A stretch of 64,000 bases of DNA, from positions 1 to 64,000 of the forward strand of contig JAIYDD010000270.1 of NCBI GenBank assembly GCA_027487675.1, written 5' to 3'. Below are positions 17,631-26,709 of this stretch, piece after piece. Positions within the stretch are counted from its first letter, which is position 1; each line of letters begins with the position of its first letter. The position numbers were made by a program, and so were the translations under genes. Source of the DNA: Acetobacteraceae bacterium (GTDB lineage Bacteria > Pseudomonadota > Alphaproteobacteria > Acetobacterales > Acetobacteraceae). Below the pieces are notes generated by a model. That model was not told the DNA's origin. It saw only the letters and a list, made by a program, of their open reading frames with translations, and made no database searches.

Positions 17631-19226
17631 ATGCTGATGCGAAGGGTGGGTCTGGCCGCCGCGGCGGCGCTGTTGTCCCTCGGGCTGGGTGTCGCGGAGG
17701 CGCGGACGGTGCGCTGGGCGGCCGCGGGCGATCCGAACACCATGGATCCGCACAGCCAGAACGTCGGCACCGTCACCATGGTGCTGCAGCAGGTCTATGA
17801 CGCGCTGATCGCGCGCAACCCGGACCTGTCGCTGCGGCCGGGGCTGGCGACCGCATGGACGCAGGTGGCCCCCGACCGCTGGCGCTTCACCCTGCGCCCC
17901 GGCGTGCGCTTCCACGAAGGCGAGGCCTTCACCGCGGATGACGTGGTGTTCTCCATCACCCGCGCGCTGCAGCCGACCTCCAACTACGGGATCTTCGTCG
18001 ACACCGTCGACCGCGCCGAGAAGGTGGACGAGCTGACGGTCGACATCGTCACCAGGACGCCGGACCCGATCCTGCCCAACAAGTTCGCCAGCGTCTTCAT
18101 GATGTCGAAGTCCTGGGCCGAGCGGCACAACGCGACCCGCCCGCAGAACACCCGCGCGCGGGAGGAGATGCACACCGTCCGCAACGCCAATGGCACCGGC
18201 GCCTTCCGCCTGGCGCTGCGCGAGCCGGACGTGCGCACCGTGCTGCGCCGGAACGAGGCCTGGTATGGCTGGCAGGAAGCCTCGCCGCTGCCGGCCGGCA
18301 ACGTGACGGAGATCGTCTTCCGCCCGATCGCGTCCGACCCCACGCGGGTGGCAGCGCTGCTGTCGAACGAGATCGACTTCGTGCTCGATCCGCCGCTGCA
18401 GGACCTGAACCGGCTGCGCGCCGCGGGCAACATCCGCGTGCTGGAAGGGCCGGAGGTGCGGACCCTGTTCCTCGCCTTCGACACGCATCGCGACGAGCTG
18501 CTGTATTCCGACCTGCGCGGCCGCAACCCGTTCCGCGACGTGCGGGTGCGCCAGGCGCTGTACCACGCGATCGACATCCAGGCGATCCACCGCACCACCA
18601 TGCGCGGCCAGTCCATCGTGACCGGCACGCTGTTCCCCGAGCAGGTGAACGGCTTCGTGCGGGAGGAGGATGTGCGCCTGCCCTACGACCCCGCCCGCGC
18701 CCGCGCGCTGCTGGCGGAGGCGGGGCTGCCCAACGGCTTCGGCGTGACGCTGGATTGCTCCAACAACCGCTACGTGAACGACGAGCAGATCTGCCAGGCG
18801 ATCGCGGCGATGTGGACGCGCATCGGCGTGCGCACCCAGCTGAAGGCGCAGCCGCTCGGCCCCTTCTTCGCGCAGATCCAGCGCGACGACACATCCGTCT
18901 ACATGCTGGGCTGGGGCGTGCCGACGCTGGACGCGCTGTATTCCTTCCAGTCGCTGCTGGCGACGCGCAACGGCGCGCAGGGCGACGGCATCTGGAACTA
19001 CGGGCGCTATTCCAACCCGGCAATGGACGCGCTGATCCAGCGGATGAAGGTGGAGACCGGCGCGCAGCGCGCCGAGACCATCCGGGAAGCGCTGCGGCTG
19101 TACCGCGAGGATGTGCCGCACATCCCGCTGCACCACCAGATGATCCCCTGGGCGATGCGGTCCAACGTGACGATCCCGCATGCGGCGAACAACCAGCCCT
19201 ATTTCCGCTGGATGGTGGTGAATTGA
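17631..19226 (+). CDS. Dipeptide/nickel-type ABC transporter substrate-binding protein (family 5)
   Basis: This 531-residue protein has a Sec signal peptide (about 1-25) and the SBP family-5 pattern: MDPHSQNVGT near the N-terminus, YDALIARNPDLSLRPGLATAW, FTADDVVFSITRAL, RQALYHAIDIQAI and the C-terminal IPLHHQMIPWAM. It binds a peptide or other ligand in the periplasm for the permeases and ATPases encoded directly downstream. The start ATG 17631 has GGGAG ten bases upstream. The ligand cannot be told from sequence by eye; DppA, OppA and glutathione- or opine-type systems share this pattern. Confidence 0.9.
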   Translation: MLMRRVGLAAAAALLSLGLGVAEARTVRWAAAGDPNTMDPHSQNVGTVTMVLQQVYDALIARNPDLSLRPGLATAWTQVAPDRWRFTLRPGVRFHEGEAFTADDVVFSITRALQPTSNYGIFVDTVDRAEKVDELTVDIVTRTPDPILPNKFASVFMMSKSWAERHNATRPQNTRAREEMHTVRNANGTGAFRLALREPDVRTVLRRNEAWYGWQEASPLPAGNVTEIVFRPIASDPTRVAALLSNEIDFVLDPPLQDLNRLRAAGNIRVLEGPEVRTLFLAFDTHRDELLYSDLRGRNPFRDVRVRQALYHAIDIQAIHRTTMRGQSIVTGTLFPEQVNGFVREEDVRLPYDPARARALLAEAGLPNGFGVTLDCSNNRYVNDEQICQAIAAMWTRIGVRTQLKAQPLGPFFAQIQRDDTSVYMLGWGVPTLDALYSFQSLLATRNGAQGDGIWNYGRYSNPAMDALIQRMKVETGAQRAETIREALRLYREDVPHIPLHHQMIPWAMRSNVTIPHAANNQPYFRWMVVN

Positions 19227-19277
19227 GGATCCGGGCGTTGCCGGCGGCGTCGCCGTTGCGCGGGGGGCCGTAGGCTC

Positions 19278-20261
19278 ATGTTCGCCTTCATCGTCTCCCG
19301 CATCCTGCAGGCGCTGCCGGTGATGCTGGCGGTCGCGCTGATCTCGTTTGCCATGTTCGCCTATGTGGGCGACCCGGTGGCGATCATGCTCGGCCAGGAT
19401 TTCACGGAAGCGCAGCGACAGGCGCTGATCCGTGATCTTGGATTGGACCAGCCCTTCTTCGTGCAGTTCGGCAAGTTCGTGCTGAACGCGGCGCAGGGGG
19501 AATTCGGGCTGTCCTACCGGCTGTCGCGGCCGGTGCTCGACCTCATCATCGAACGCGCGCCGGCGACGCTGGAGCTGGCCCTGACGGCCGCGGCGCTGGC
19601 GCTGCTGATCGGCGTGCCGATGGGGGTCTATACGGGGCTCTACCGCAATTCCTGGCTGAGCCGGGTGTTCCTGACCTTCAGCCTGGTCGGCGTGTCGCTG
19701 CCCACCTTCCTGATCGGCATCCTGCTGATCCTGACCTTCTCCGTCTGGCTCGGCTGGCTGCCGAGCTTCGGGCGCGGCGAGACGGTGAAGATCGGCGGGT
19801 GGTCCACCGGGTATCTCACCTGGGGCGGCATCAAGGCGCTGATCCTGCCGTCCATCACGCTCGGCCTGTTCCAGCTGACGCTGATCATGCGCCTGGTGCG
19901 GGCCGAGATGCTGGAGGTGCTGCGCACCGACTACATCAAGTTCGCCCGCGCCCGCGGGCTGACCAACCGGGCGGTGCATTTCGGGCATGCGCTGAAGAAC
20001 ACGCTGGTGCCGGTGATCACCATCACGGGCCTGCAGCTCGGCGCCATCATCGCCTTTGCCATCGTGACGGAGACGGTGTTCCAGTGGCCGGGCATGGGGC
20101 TGCTGTTCATCCAGTCCGTCGGCGCGGCGGACATCCCCGTCATGGCGGCCTACCTGATGCTGATCGCGGCGCTGTTCGTCACCATCAACCTGATCGTCGA
20201 CCTGCTCTACTACGCGGTGGACCCGCGCCTGCGCATCGGCGGCGGCAAGGGAGGGCACTGA
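19278..20261 (+). CDS. Dipeptide-type ABC transporter permease (DppB-like)
   Basis: This 327-residue inner-membrane permease has the N-terminal segment and large first periplasmic loop of DppB proteins (DLGLDQPFFVQF). Its binding-protein-dependent transport domain contains the signature around RARGLTNRAVHFGHALKNTLVPVI. It forms the pore with the next gene product. It follows the binding-protein gene by 51 bp in the same operon. Confidence 0.92.
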   Translation: MFAFIVSRILQALPVMLAVALISFAMFAYVGDPVAIMLGQDFTEAQRQALIRDLGLDQPFFVQFGKFVLNAAQGEFGLSYRLSRPVLDLIIERAPATLELALTAAALALLIGVPMGVYTGLYRNSWLSRVFLTFSLVGVSLPTFLIGILLILTFSVWLGWLPSFGRGETVKIGGWSTGYLTWGGIKALILPSITLGLFQLTLIMRLVRAEMLEVLRTDYIKFARARGLTNRAVHFGHALKNTLVPVITITGLQLGAIIAFAIVTETVFQWPGMGLLFIQSVGAADIPVMAAYLMLIAALFVTINLIVDLLYYAVDPRLRIGGGKGGH

Positions 20262-20262
20262 G

Positions 20263-21177
20263 ATGGTCGCCGCCGTCCAGCGCTTCTTCGACAGCGACAT
20301 CTGGTGGTCCTTCACGCGGTCGCCGGTGACGGTGATCTCCGCCATCGTCGCCTTCGTCTGCATCGCGGGCGCGGTGCTGGCGCCGGTCATCGCGCCGCAC
20401 AACCCCTTCGACCTGGCGTCGCTGCAACTGCTCGATGCCTTCAAGCCGCCGGCGTGGTCGGAGGAAGGCGAGCCCACCTACCTTCTCGGCACCGACGACC
20501 AGGGGCGGGACATGCTGTCCGCCATCATGTATGGCGCGCGCGTCTCGCTGCTGGTGGGGTTCTGCGCGGTGGTGATGTCGGTCCTGCTCGGCGTCTCGGC
20601 GGGGCTGGCGGCGGGATACCTGGGCGGGACGGTGGATGCGGTGCTGATGCGCATCGCCGACATCAAGCTGACCTTCCCGACCATCCTGATCGCGCTGCTG
20701 ATCGACGGCATCACGCGGGCCGCGCTGCCGCGCGACGTGCACGACCAGGTCGCGATCTATGTCGTGATCTTCGCCATCGGCTTCTCCAACTGGCCGAGCT
20801 TCGCGCGCACCGTGCGGGGCAGCACGATGGTCGAGCGCAACAAGGAATACGTGCAGGCGGCCCGCGTGATCGGCCTGTCGCGCGGGCGCATCATGGTCAG
20901 CCACGTGCTGCCCAACGTGCTGGGGCCGGTGCTGGTGATCGCGACGCTGCAGCTCGGCTTCGCGATCCTGGCGGAGGCGACGCTTTCGTTCCTGGGCGTC
21001 GGCGTGCCGCCGACGCAGCCCTCGCTGGGCACGCTCATCCGCATCGGCAACGACTTCCTGTTCTCGGGCGAGTGGTGGATCACCATCTTCCCCGGCATCG
21101 CGCTGATCGTGCTCGTGCTGTCCGTAAACCTTCTGGGCGACTGGCTGCGCGACGCCCTCAATCCGAAGCTGCGGTAG
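20263..21177 (+). CDS. Dipeptide-type ABC transporter permease (DppC-like)
   Basis: This 304-residue permease has the DppC hallmarks LLGTDDQGRDMLSAIMYGARVSLL and ARVIGLSRGRIMVSHVLPNVL (EAA loop) and ends in LGDWLRDALNPKL. It pairs with the DppB-like protein. The start codon lies one base after the upstream stop, so the two are translationally coupled. Confidence 0.93.
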   Translation: MVAAVQRFFDSDIWWSFTRSPVTVISAIVAFVCIAGAVLAPVIAPHNPFDLASLQLLDAFKPPAWSEEGEPTYLLGTDDQGRDMLSAIMYGARVSLLVGFCAVVMSVLLGVSAGLAAGYLGGTVDAVLMRIADIKLTFPTILIALLIDGITRAALPRDVHDQVAIYVVIFAIGFSNWPSFARTVRGSTMVERNKEYVQAARVIGLSRGRIMVSHVLPNVLGPVLVIATLQLGFAILAEATLSFLGVGVPPTQPSLGTLIRIGNDFLFSGEWWITIFPGIALIVLVLSVNLLGDWLRDALNPKLR

Positions 21178-21178
21178 C

Positions 21179-22210
21179 ATGTCCAACACCCTGCCCCTGC
21201 TCGAGGTGCGGAACCTCCGCGTGGAGTTCCCCACGCGGCGCGGCATCCTGACCGCGCTGGACGACGTGTCCTTCGACATCCATCCGGGCGAGGTGCTCGG
21301 CGTGGTCGGCGAATCGGGCGCCGGCAAGTCGATGACCGGCGCCGCGATCATCGGCCTGCTGGAACCGCCGGGGCGGATCGCCGGCGGCAGCATCAGCCTC
21401 GGCGGGCGGCGCATCGACAACCTGCCCGCCAAGGAGATGCGCACGGTCCGCGGGCGGGAGATCGGCGCGATCTTCCAGGACCCGCTGACCACGCTGAACC
21501 CGCTCTACACGGTCGGCCGGCAGCTGGTGGAGACGATGACCACCCACCTGCCGCTGAACCCCGCGGAAGCACGGCGGAAGGCGGTCGAGTGGCTGGAGCT
21601 GGTGGGCATCCCCGCCGCCGCGCAGCGCATCGACAGCTACCCGCATGAATTCTCGGGCGGGATGCGGCAGCGCGTGGTGATCGCGCTGGCGCTCTGCGCC
21701 GAGCCGAAGCTGATCGTGGCGGACGAACCCACCACCGCGCTCGATGTCAGCATCCAGGCGCAGGTGATCGCGCTGCTGAAGCGCCTGGCGCGGGAGAAGG
21801 GGACGGCGATGATGCTCGTCACCCACGACATGGGCGTGATCGCGGAGACCGCCGACCGCGTCGCCGTGATGTATGCCGGCCGCATCGCGGAGATCGGCGC
21901 GGTGCGCCAGGTGGTGAAGCACCCGGCGCATCCCTACACGATCGGGCTGATGGGCTCGATCCCGCCGATCAGCCACCGCATGCCGCGCCTGTTGCAAATC
22001 GAGGGCGCGATGCCGAGGCTGTCCTCGATCCCGCGCGGCTGCGCCTACAACCCGCGCTGCCCGCGCGTCTTCGACCGCTGCCGCCAGGACCGCCCGGACC
22101 TGCTGGATGCCGGCGACACGCGCGCCGCCTGCTGGCTCTACGACGGCGCCGACAAGGACGCGGCGCATGCGGCCGCGGAGTCGGGCTACACGGAGGTGCG
22201 GCGTGGCTGA
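21179..22210 (+). CDS. Dipeptide-type ABC transporter ATP-binding protein (DppD-like)
   Basis: This 343-residue ATPase has Walker A GESGAGKSM, signature FSGGMRQR, Walker B LIVADEPT, and the C-terminal oligopeptide domain with its cysteine cluster (RGCAYNPRCPRVFDRC), which in related proteins can bind an iron-sulfur cluster. It is the first of two ATPases of the importer. The start lies one base after the permease stop. The last nine bases overlap the start of the next gene. Confidence 0.93.
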   Translation: MSNTLPLLEVRNLRVEFPTRRGILTALDDVSFDIHPGEVLGVVGESGAGKSMTGAAIIGLLEPPGRIAGGSISLGGRRIDNLPAKEMRTVRGREIGAIFQDPLTTLNPLYTVGRQLVETMTTHLPLNPAEARRKAVEWLELVGIPAAAQRIDSYPHEFSGGMRQRVVIALALCAEPKLIVADEPTTALDVSIQAQVIALLKRLAREKGTAMMLVTHDMGVIAETADRVAVMYAGRIAEIGAVRQVVKHPAHPYTIGLMGSIPPISHRMPRLLQIEGAMPRLSSIPRGCAYNPRCPRVFDRCRQDRPDLLDAGDTRAACWLYDGADKDAAHAAAESGYTEVRRG

Positions 22211-23258
22211 CGACCTGATGCTCCGCACCGAGGACGTCGCACGGCACTTCGACGTCTCCCGACCCCTGATCCAGCGCATGATCGCGCGCGAGGGAAGGCG
22301 GACGCTGCGCGCCGTGGATGGCGTGTCCTTCGACATCCCGAAGGGAACCACGCTGTCGCTGGTGGGTGAATCCGGCTGCGGCAAGTCCACCGTGGCGCGC
22401 CTGGTCGTCGGCCTCTACGCGCCGACGCGCGGCCGCGTGGTGTTCGACGGGCGGGACCTGGCGGAGGCGCGGTCGGACGCGGCGCAGCGACGCCGGATGC
22501 AGATGATCTTCCAGGACCCCTATGCCAGCCTCAACCCGCGCTGGCGCGTGCGCGACATCATCGCCGAGCCGATCCGCGCCTTCGGGCTGACGCGCAGCAA
22601 CGCGGAGACGGTGGAGCGCGTGGGCCAGCTGCTGACGCAGGTCGGGCTGGCGCCGGCGGATGGCCAGAAATTCCCGCACGAATTCTCGGGCGGGCAGCGC
22701 CAGCGCATCTCCATCGCGCGCGCCCTGTCCTCCAACCCGGAATTCCTGGTCTGCGACGAACCGACCAGCGCGCTCGATGTCTCCGTCCAGGCGCAGATCC
22801 TGAACCTGATGAAGGACCTCCAGGCGCGGCTCGGGCTCACCTACCTGTTCATCAGCCACAACCTCGCGGTGGTGCGCCAGGTCAGCGACCGCGTGGGCGT
22901 GATGTATCTGGGGCGCATCGTGGAGCTCGCGCCCGCCGAAACGCTGTTCACCACGCCGCGCCATCCCTACACGCGCGCGCTGATGGAGGCGATCCCGGAC
23001 CTCGACATGACCGGGCGCCAGCGCATCCCGGTGGGCGGGGAGGTGCCGAGCCCGATCACCCCGCCATCGGGCTGCCCCTTCCACCCGCGCTGCGCGCTGG
23101 CGAACGATCGCTGCAAGGCGGAATTGCCGCCGATGCTGCCGGCGCGCGGCACGCCGGCGGCGAAGGTCGCCTGCCATGCGGTCGAGGAAGGGCGCGATGG
23201 CGGGCCGCAGGCGGCCGTGCGGGTGGCGGAACGGGGCGGGATGCTCGCCGCATCCTGA
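22203..23258 (+). CDS. Dipeptide-type ABC transporter ATP-binding protein (DppF-like)
   Basis: This 351-residue ATPase has Walker [10 protein letters not shown], signature FSGGQRQR, Walker B FLVCDEPT and the cysteine-containing C-terminal domain (SGCPFHPRCALANDRC). I place the start at GTG 22203, overlapping the previous gene by eight bases, because GGAGG lies six bases upstream. An ATG at 22218 is the alternative. A short insertion between residues about 15 and 35 (RPLIQRMIAREGRRT) is common in DppF proteins. It closes the five-gene operon. Confidence 0.92.
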   Translation: MADDLMLRTEDVARHFDVSRPLIQRMIAREGRRTLRAVDGVSFDIPKGTTLSLVGESGCGKSTVARLVVGLYAPTRGRVVFDGRDLAEARSDAAQRRRMQMIFQDPYASLNPRWRVRDIIAEPIRAFGLTRSNAETVERVGQLLTQVGLAPADGQKFPHEFSGGQRQRISIARALSSNPEFLVCDEPTSALDVSVQAQILNLMKDLQARLGLTYLFISHNLAVVRQVSDRVGVMYLGRIVELAPAETLFTTPRHPYTRALMEAIPDLDMTGRQRIPVGGEVPSPITPPSGCPFHPRCALANDRCKAELPPMLPARGTPAAKVACHAVEEGRDGGPQAAVRVAERGGMLAAS

Positions 23259-23329
23259 CCGCGCGGCGGTTCGACCCGCCCGGCGCCGGGACGTTGCAGG
23301 GCCGGCCGGGTGGAGGAGAGGGGCAGGCG

Positions 23330-24145
23330 ATGGGGCGGGATGCGCGTGACGGGGTGCCGGTGGCCCATCTGCGGCGGCGGCGCCTGTTCCTGCTGCCGGT
23401 GGGCTTCGTGCCCGCCCTCTGCGCCTGCGGCGCGCAGCACCGCCTGCCGGAACCGCCGCGCAGCGCGCTCTCGGCCGCCGAGCAATCCATCGCAGCGGCC
23501 GGCCCGTTGCAGCGGCTGAACCGGTCGGATGCGGAGCAGGCCGAGATGCTGCGCCGCGTCGCCACCCGCATCGCCAGCGCGTCCGATCCGATCTGCCGCG
23601 CCTACCTGGACCAGGGCTGCCGCTTCCGCATCGCCCTGCAACGCGCGCCGGAGGTCAACGCCTTCGCCACCGATGCCGACCTGGTCGGCGTCACCTCCGG
23701 CATGCTGCAGGTGGTCCGCAGCGATGCGGAGCTGGCCGCCGTGGTGGCGCATGAATTCGGCCACCACCTGGCGCGGCACCTGGAACGGGCGGGCACGCGC
23801 ACGCAGCTGGGCGCGCTGGCCGGCGCGCTGCTGGGTGCCTATCTGGGCGGCGGGCAGCTGGCGGAGACCGGGGCGCAGCTCGGCGGCGGCGCCGCGCGGC
23901 TGGTCTACAGCCAGGAGGAGGAGCGGGAAGCCGACTACCTCGCCGCCTTCATGGTGAACCGCGCCGGCTACGATCTGGACGAGGCGGGGCGGATCTGGCT
24001 GCGCCTGGCCCAGGCGGCGGGCGGGCGGCAGCAGCCGCAGCTGCTCTCCACCCACCCGACCGGGCCGCAGCGCCTGGCGGCGTGGCAGCAGACGGTGGCC
24101 GAGATTCGCGCCGCCGGGCCGGCGGCGATGCCGCGCCGGGCCTGA
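23330..24145 (+). CDS. M48 family metalloprotease, probable lipoprotein
   Basis: This 271-residue protein has an N-terminal signal with a lipobox (LCAC, lipidated Cys33) and a zinc-protease core: HEFGH at 141-145 and EREAD at 198-202, the latter supplying the third ligand. This is the organisation of LoiP/BepA/YcaL-like periplasmic M48 proteases, which take part in outer-membrane protein quality control. It lacks the TPR repeats of BepA, so it resembles LoiP or YcaL more. A strong ribosome-binding site (GGAGGAGAGGGG) precedes ATG 23330. Confidence 0.88.
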   Translation: MGRDARDGVPVAHLRRRRLFLLPVGFVPALCACGAQHRLPEPPRSALSAAEQSIAAAGPLQRLNRSDAEQAEMLRRVATRIASASDPICRAYLDQGCRFRIALQRAPEVNAFATDADLVGVTSGMLQVVRSDAELAAVVAHEFGHHLARHLERAGTRTQLGALAGALLGAYLGGGQLAETGAQLGGGAARLVYSQEEEREADYLAAFMVNRAGYDLDEAGRIWLRLAQAAGGRQQPQLLSTHPTGPQRLAAWQQTVAEIRAAGPAAMPRRA

Positions 24146-24185
24146 TCCCGCCCGCCGGATCGGGGCCGGCGGCGCCGGTCCGGGC

Positions 24186-24210
24186 CGGGACGGGCGGTTT
24201 TCGCGTCCCG
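24186..24210 (+). terminator. Hairpin after the M48 protease gene
   Basis: CGGGACG (24186-24192) pairs with CGTCCCG (24204-24210) around an 11-nt loop containing GTTTTC, 40 bases past the protease stop codon. It is a plausible terminator, but no T-run follows. The rest of 24146-24366 shows no gene. Confidence 0.35.
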
Positions 24211-24366
24211 CCGCACACACCCGCGCGGCAAAATCGACATCGAAGCGCCACGAGGGCTGCAACCGGCTTGCGGTCGTGCCACCCAATGTCCGCGGGCGCG
24301 TTGGCGCCTCGATTCGGGCCGCTCCCGCCGGGGGTGGCCAGCGCGACGACAGGGTGGAGGACCGCG

Positions 24367-24705
24367 ATGGCGACGGAGAAGCCGAAGAAGACCGCGACGA
24401 AGGCCGAGCCGAAGGGTGCCGCGAAGGCCGCCCCGAAGGTCGCGCCCCCGAAGGAAGGCGCCAAGGCGAACGCCCTGCAGCAGCCGCTGAAGCCATCGGC
24501 CGAGCTGGCCGCGGTGATCGGCGACGGGCCGATGCCGCGCGGCGAGGCGGTGAGCAAGATCTGGGACTACATCAAGTCCAAGAACCTGCAGAACCCGAAG
24601 GACCGGCGCGAGATCCTGGCCGATGCCGCGCTGCAGAAGGTGTTCGGCAAGGACAAGGTGACGATGTTCGAGATGAACAAGCACCTGGCCCGCCACCTGT
24701 CCTGA
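24367..24705 (+). CDS. SWIB/MDM2 domain protein
   Basis: This 112-residue protein has a Lys/Ala/Pro-rich N-terminal tail (about 1-38) and a single SWIB domain (about 40-112; PSAELAAVIGDGPMPRGEAV, SKIWDYIKSKNLQNPKDRR, then FGKDKVTMFEMNKHL). Stand-alone bacterial SWIB proteins are small and the basic tail suggests DNA binding; their role is not established outside chlamydiae, where they are linked to chromatin condensation. The start ATG 24367 has GGAGG six bases upstream. The gene seems to stand alone. Confidence 0.9.
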   Translation: MATEKPKKTATKAEPKGAAKAAPKVAPPKEGAKANALQQPLKPSAELAAVIGDGPMPRGEAVSKIWDYIKSKNLQNPKDRREILADAALQKVFGKDKVTMFEMNKHLARHLS

Positions 24706-24825
24706 CCCGCGCGGCGGGCGGCCCGGGCCTGGCGCCCCGGTCGCCCGCCCGGGGTTCGTTGCGCCCGGGCCTGCATCTCGCCTCCGTGGTTTCGCATCCC
24801 CGCACCTTGCCGCTACCGTAGGCGC

Positions 24826-26709
24826 ATGGGGCGGCGATGCGCCGCCCGGCAGGAGAGGCTGCGGTTGGTGCTGCATCGGGCGGTCGCGCCCAAGCCAGCG
24901 GCGGAAGCCCCGTCGCGCCGGTCGGCTGCCTTCTGGCAGCTGTGGCTGGCGGCGGCGCTGCTGCCGCTGCTCGCCTTCGCCATCGGCGCCGCCCTGTCCT
25001 GGCGGCAGGTCCAGGCGGAGACCGCGGCCCGCATCTCCCGCACCGTCCAGATGCTCGAGGAGCACGCGCTGCGCGCCTTCGAGACGCAGGAGGCGGTGCT
25101 GACCGCCGTCGCCAGCGCCGCCGACGGGCTGTCCTGGGACGAGATCGCGTCGAGCGAGGCGCTGCATGCCCTGCTGCGGTCGCTGGACCGGCGGACCTCC
25201 GCGCTCAGCGGCATCGGGCTGGTGCGGCCGGACGGGATGATGGTGGCCACCGCAAGCGCCTTCCCCACCCGCCCGGTCGATGTCTCCGACCGCGAATACT
25301 TCCGCGCCAACCGCGACGGGCACGCGCCGCTCCGCAACGCCTTCGTCGGCGAGGTGGTGGTCAGCCGCCCGCGCGACACGCCGGTCTTCTCGATGAGCCG
25401 CGCCCGGCTGGATGCCACGGGCGGTTTCGACGGGGTGATCGTGACGGCCTTCGACCCCGACTACTTCGCCGGCTTCTACCGGCAGGTGGAGGAATCGCCG
25501 GGCGACGCGGTGGTGCTGACGCGGCTCGACGCGAAGCTGCTCGCGCGGTCGCCGCCGGTGACGGATTGGCGGGTGGCCTTCGAGGGGCCGCTGACCGACC
25601 TCGCGCGCGGGCCGGGGCGGGGGGTGCTGCGGCACGCCTCCGCGGTGGACGGGCGGCACCGGATCTATGCGGTGCGGCGGCTGCGCGACTATCCGGTGGC
25701 GGTCGCCTATGGGCTCGACATGGCGGTGCCCCGCGCGGCCTGGCTGCGGCAGCTGGCGACCATCGGCGCGATCTCCGGCCTCGCCGCCGCGCTGCTGCTG
25801 GGACTGACGGCGCGGGCGGCGCGGGCCGTGCGGCGGGAAGCCGCGGCCGCCGACCGGGTGCGGGTGGAGGCGGAACGGCGCGCGGAGGCCGAGGCCGCGC
25901 GCGCCGATGCCGAAGCCGCGCTGCGCCACGGCCAGCGGCTGGAGGCGCTGGGCCAGGTGGTCGCCGGCGTCGCGCATGATTTCCGCAACACCGTCCACGC
26001 CGTGCAGGGCGGCGCGCGGCTGATCCGCCAGGCGCTGGAGGCCGGCGACACCGACCGCGCCGCGAGGGCGGCGGCGCTGGTCGCCGATGCGGCCGGGCGG
26101 GGGGAGGCGCTGACCGAGCGCATGCTGGCCGTGGCCCGCCCGGGGGGTGGCACAGCGCGCGTCATCCGCGGCCCGGCCCGGGCGCTGCGCGAAGCCTGCG
26201 CGCTGCTGCGCCCGACGCTGGGGCCCGGCATCCGGCTCGACTGCGCCGTCCCCGAGGACCTGCCGCCGGTGGTGCGCGGCGACCCCGCGGAGCTGGAGGC
26301 GGCGGTCATCAACCTGGTCGTCAATGCCCGGGACGCCATGCCGGGCGGGGGCGACCTGACCGTTTCGGCGCGCGCGCAGATCGTCGGGCCGGGGGCGCCC
26401 GGGCCCGCGCAGCTGCCGCCCGGGCGCTACCTGCGGCTGAGCATCGCCGACACCGGCACGGGGATGGACGCGGCGACGCTGGAACGCGCGACGGAAGCCT
26501 TCTTCACCACCAAGGCGCCGGGCCGCGGCACCGGGCTCGGGCTTGCCACCGCGCGCGCCTTCGCCGAGGCCGCGGGGGGCGCCCTGCTGATCGACAGCAG
26601 CCAGGGCCGCGGCACCACCGTCACGCTGCTGCTGCCCGAGGCGGCGGAAGGGGCGGGCGGGCCCGCCGCGGTCACGCCGCCGCCGGGCGCGCCCGTCCTG
26701 CCCGGCTGA
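24826..26709 (+). CDS. Membrane sensor histidine kinase with periplasmic cache (PDC) domain
   Basis: This 627-residue protein has a membrane segment at about 37-60, a periplasmic PDC/cache sensor (about 65-300, with VDVSDREYFRANRDG) and a second membrane segment at about 305-325. A coiled linker follows, then a phosphoacceptor helix (VVAGVAHDFRNTVHAV) and an HATPase domain (NLVVNARDAM, ADTGTGMD, GTGLGLATARAFAE). The AHDFRN H-box places it among kinases related to DctB/NtrB-like and hybrid AHDFNN types. No response regulator or receiver domain is encoded nearby, so it is an orphan kinase. It converges with the RND gene and overlaps its 3' end by 38 bases. Confidence 0.9.
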   Translation: MGRRCAARQERLRLVLHRAVAPKPAAEAPSRRSAAFWQLWLAAALLPLLAFAIGAALSWRQVQAETAARISRTVQMLEEHALRAFETQEAVLTAVASAADGLSWDEIASSEALHALLRSLDRRTSALSGIGLVRPDGMMVATASAFPTRPVDVSDREYFRANRDGHAPLRNAFVGEVVVSRPRDTPVFSMSRARLDATGGFDGVIVTAFDPDYFAGFYRQVEESPGDAVVLTRLDAKLLARSPPVTDWRVAFEGPLTDLARGPGRGVLRHASAVDGRHRIYAVRRLRDYPVAVAYGLDMAVPRAAWLRQLATIGAISGLAAALLLGLTARAARAVRREAAAADRVRVEAERRAEAEAARADAEAALRHGQRLEALGQVVAGVAHDFRNTVHAVQGGARLIRQALEAGDTDRAARAAALVADAAGRGEALTERMLAVARPGGGTARVIRGPARALREACALLRPTLGPGIRLDCAVPEDLPPVVRGDPAELEAAVINLVVNARDAMPGGGDLTVSARAQIVGPGAPGPAQLPPGRYLRLSIADTGTGMDAATLERATEAFFTTKAPGRGTGLGLATARAFAEAAGGALLIDSSQGRGTTVTLLLPEAAEGAGGPAAVTPPPGAPVLPG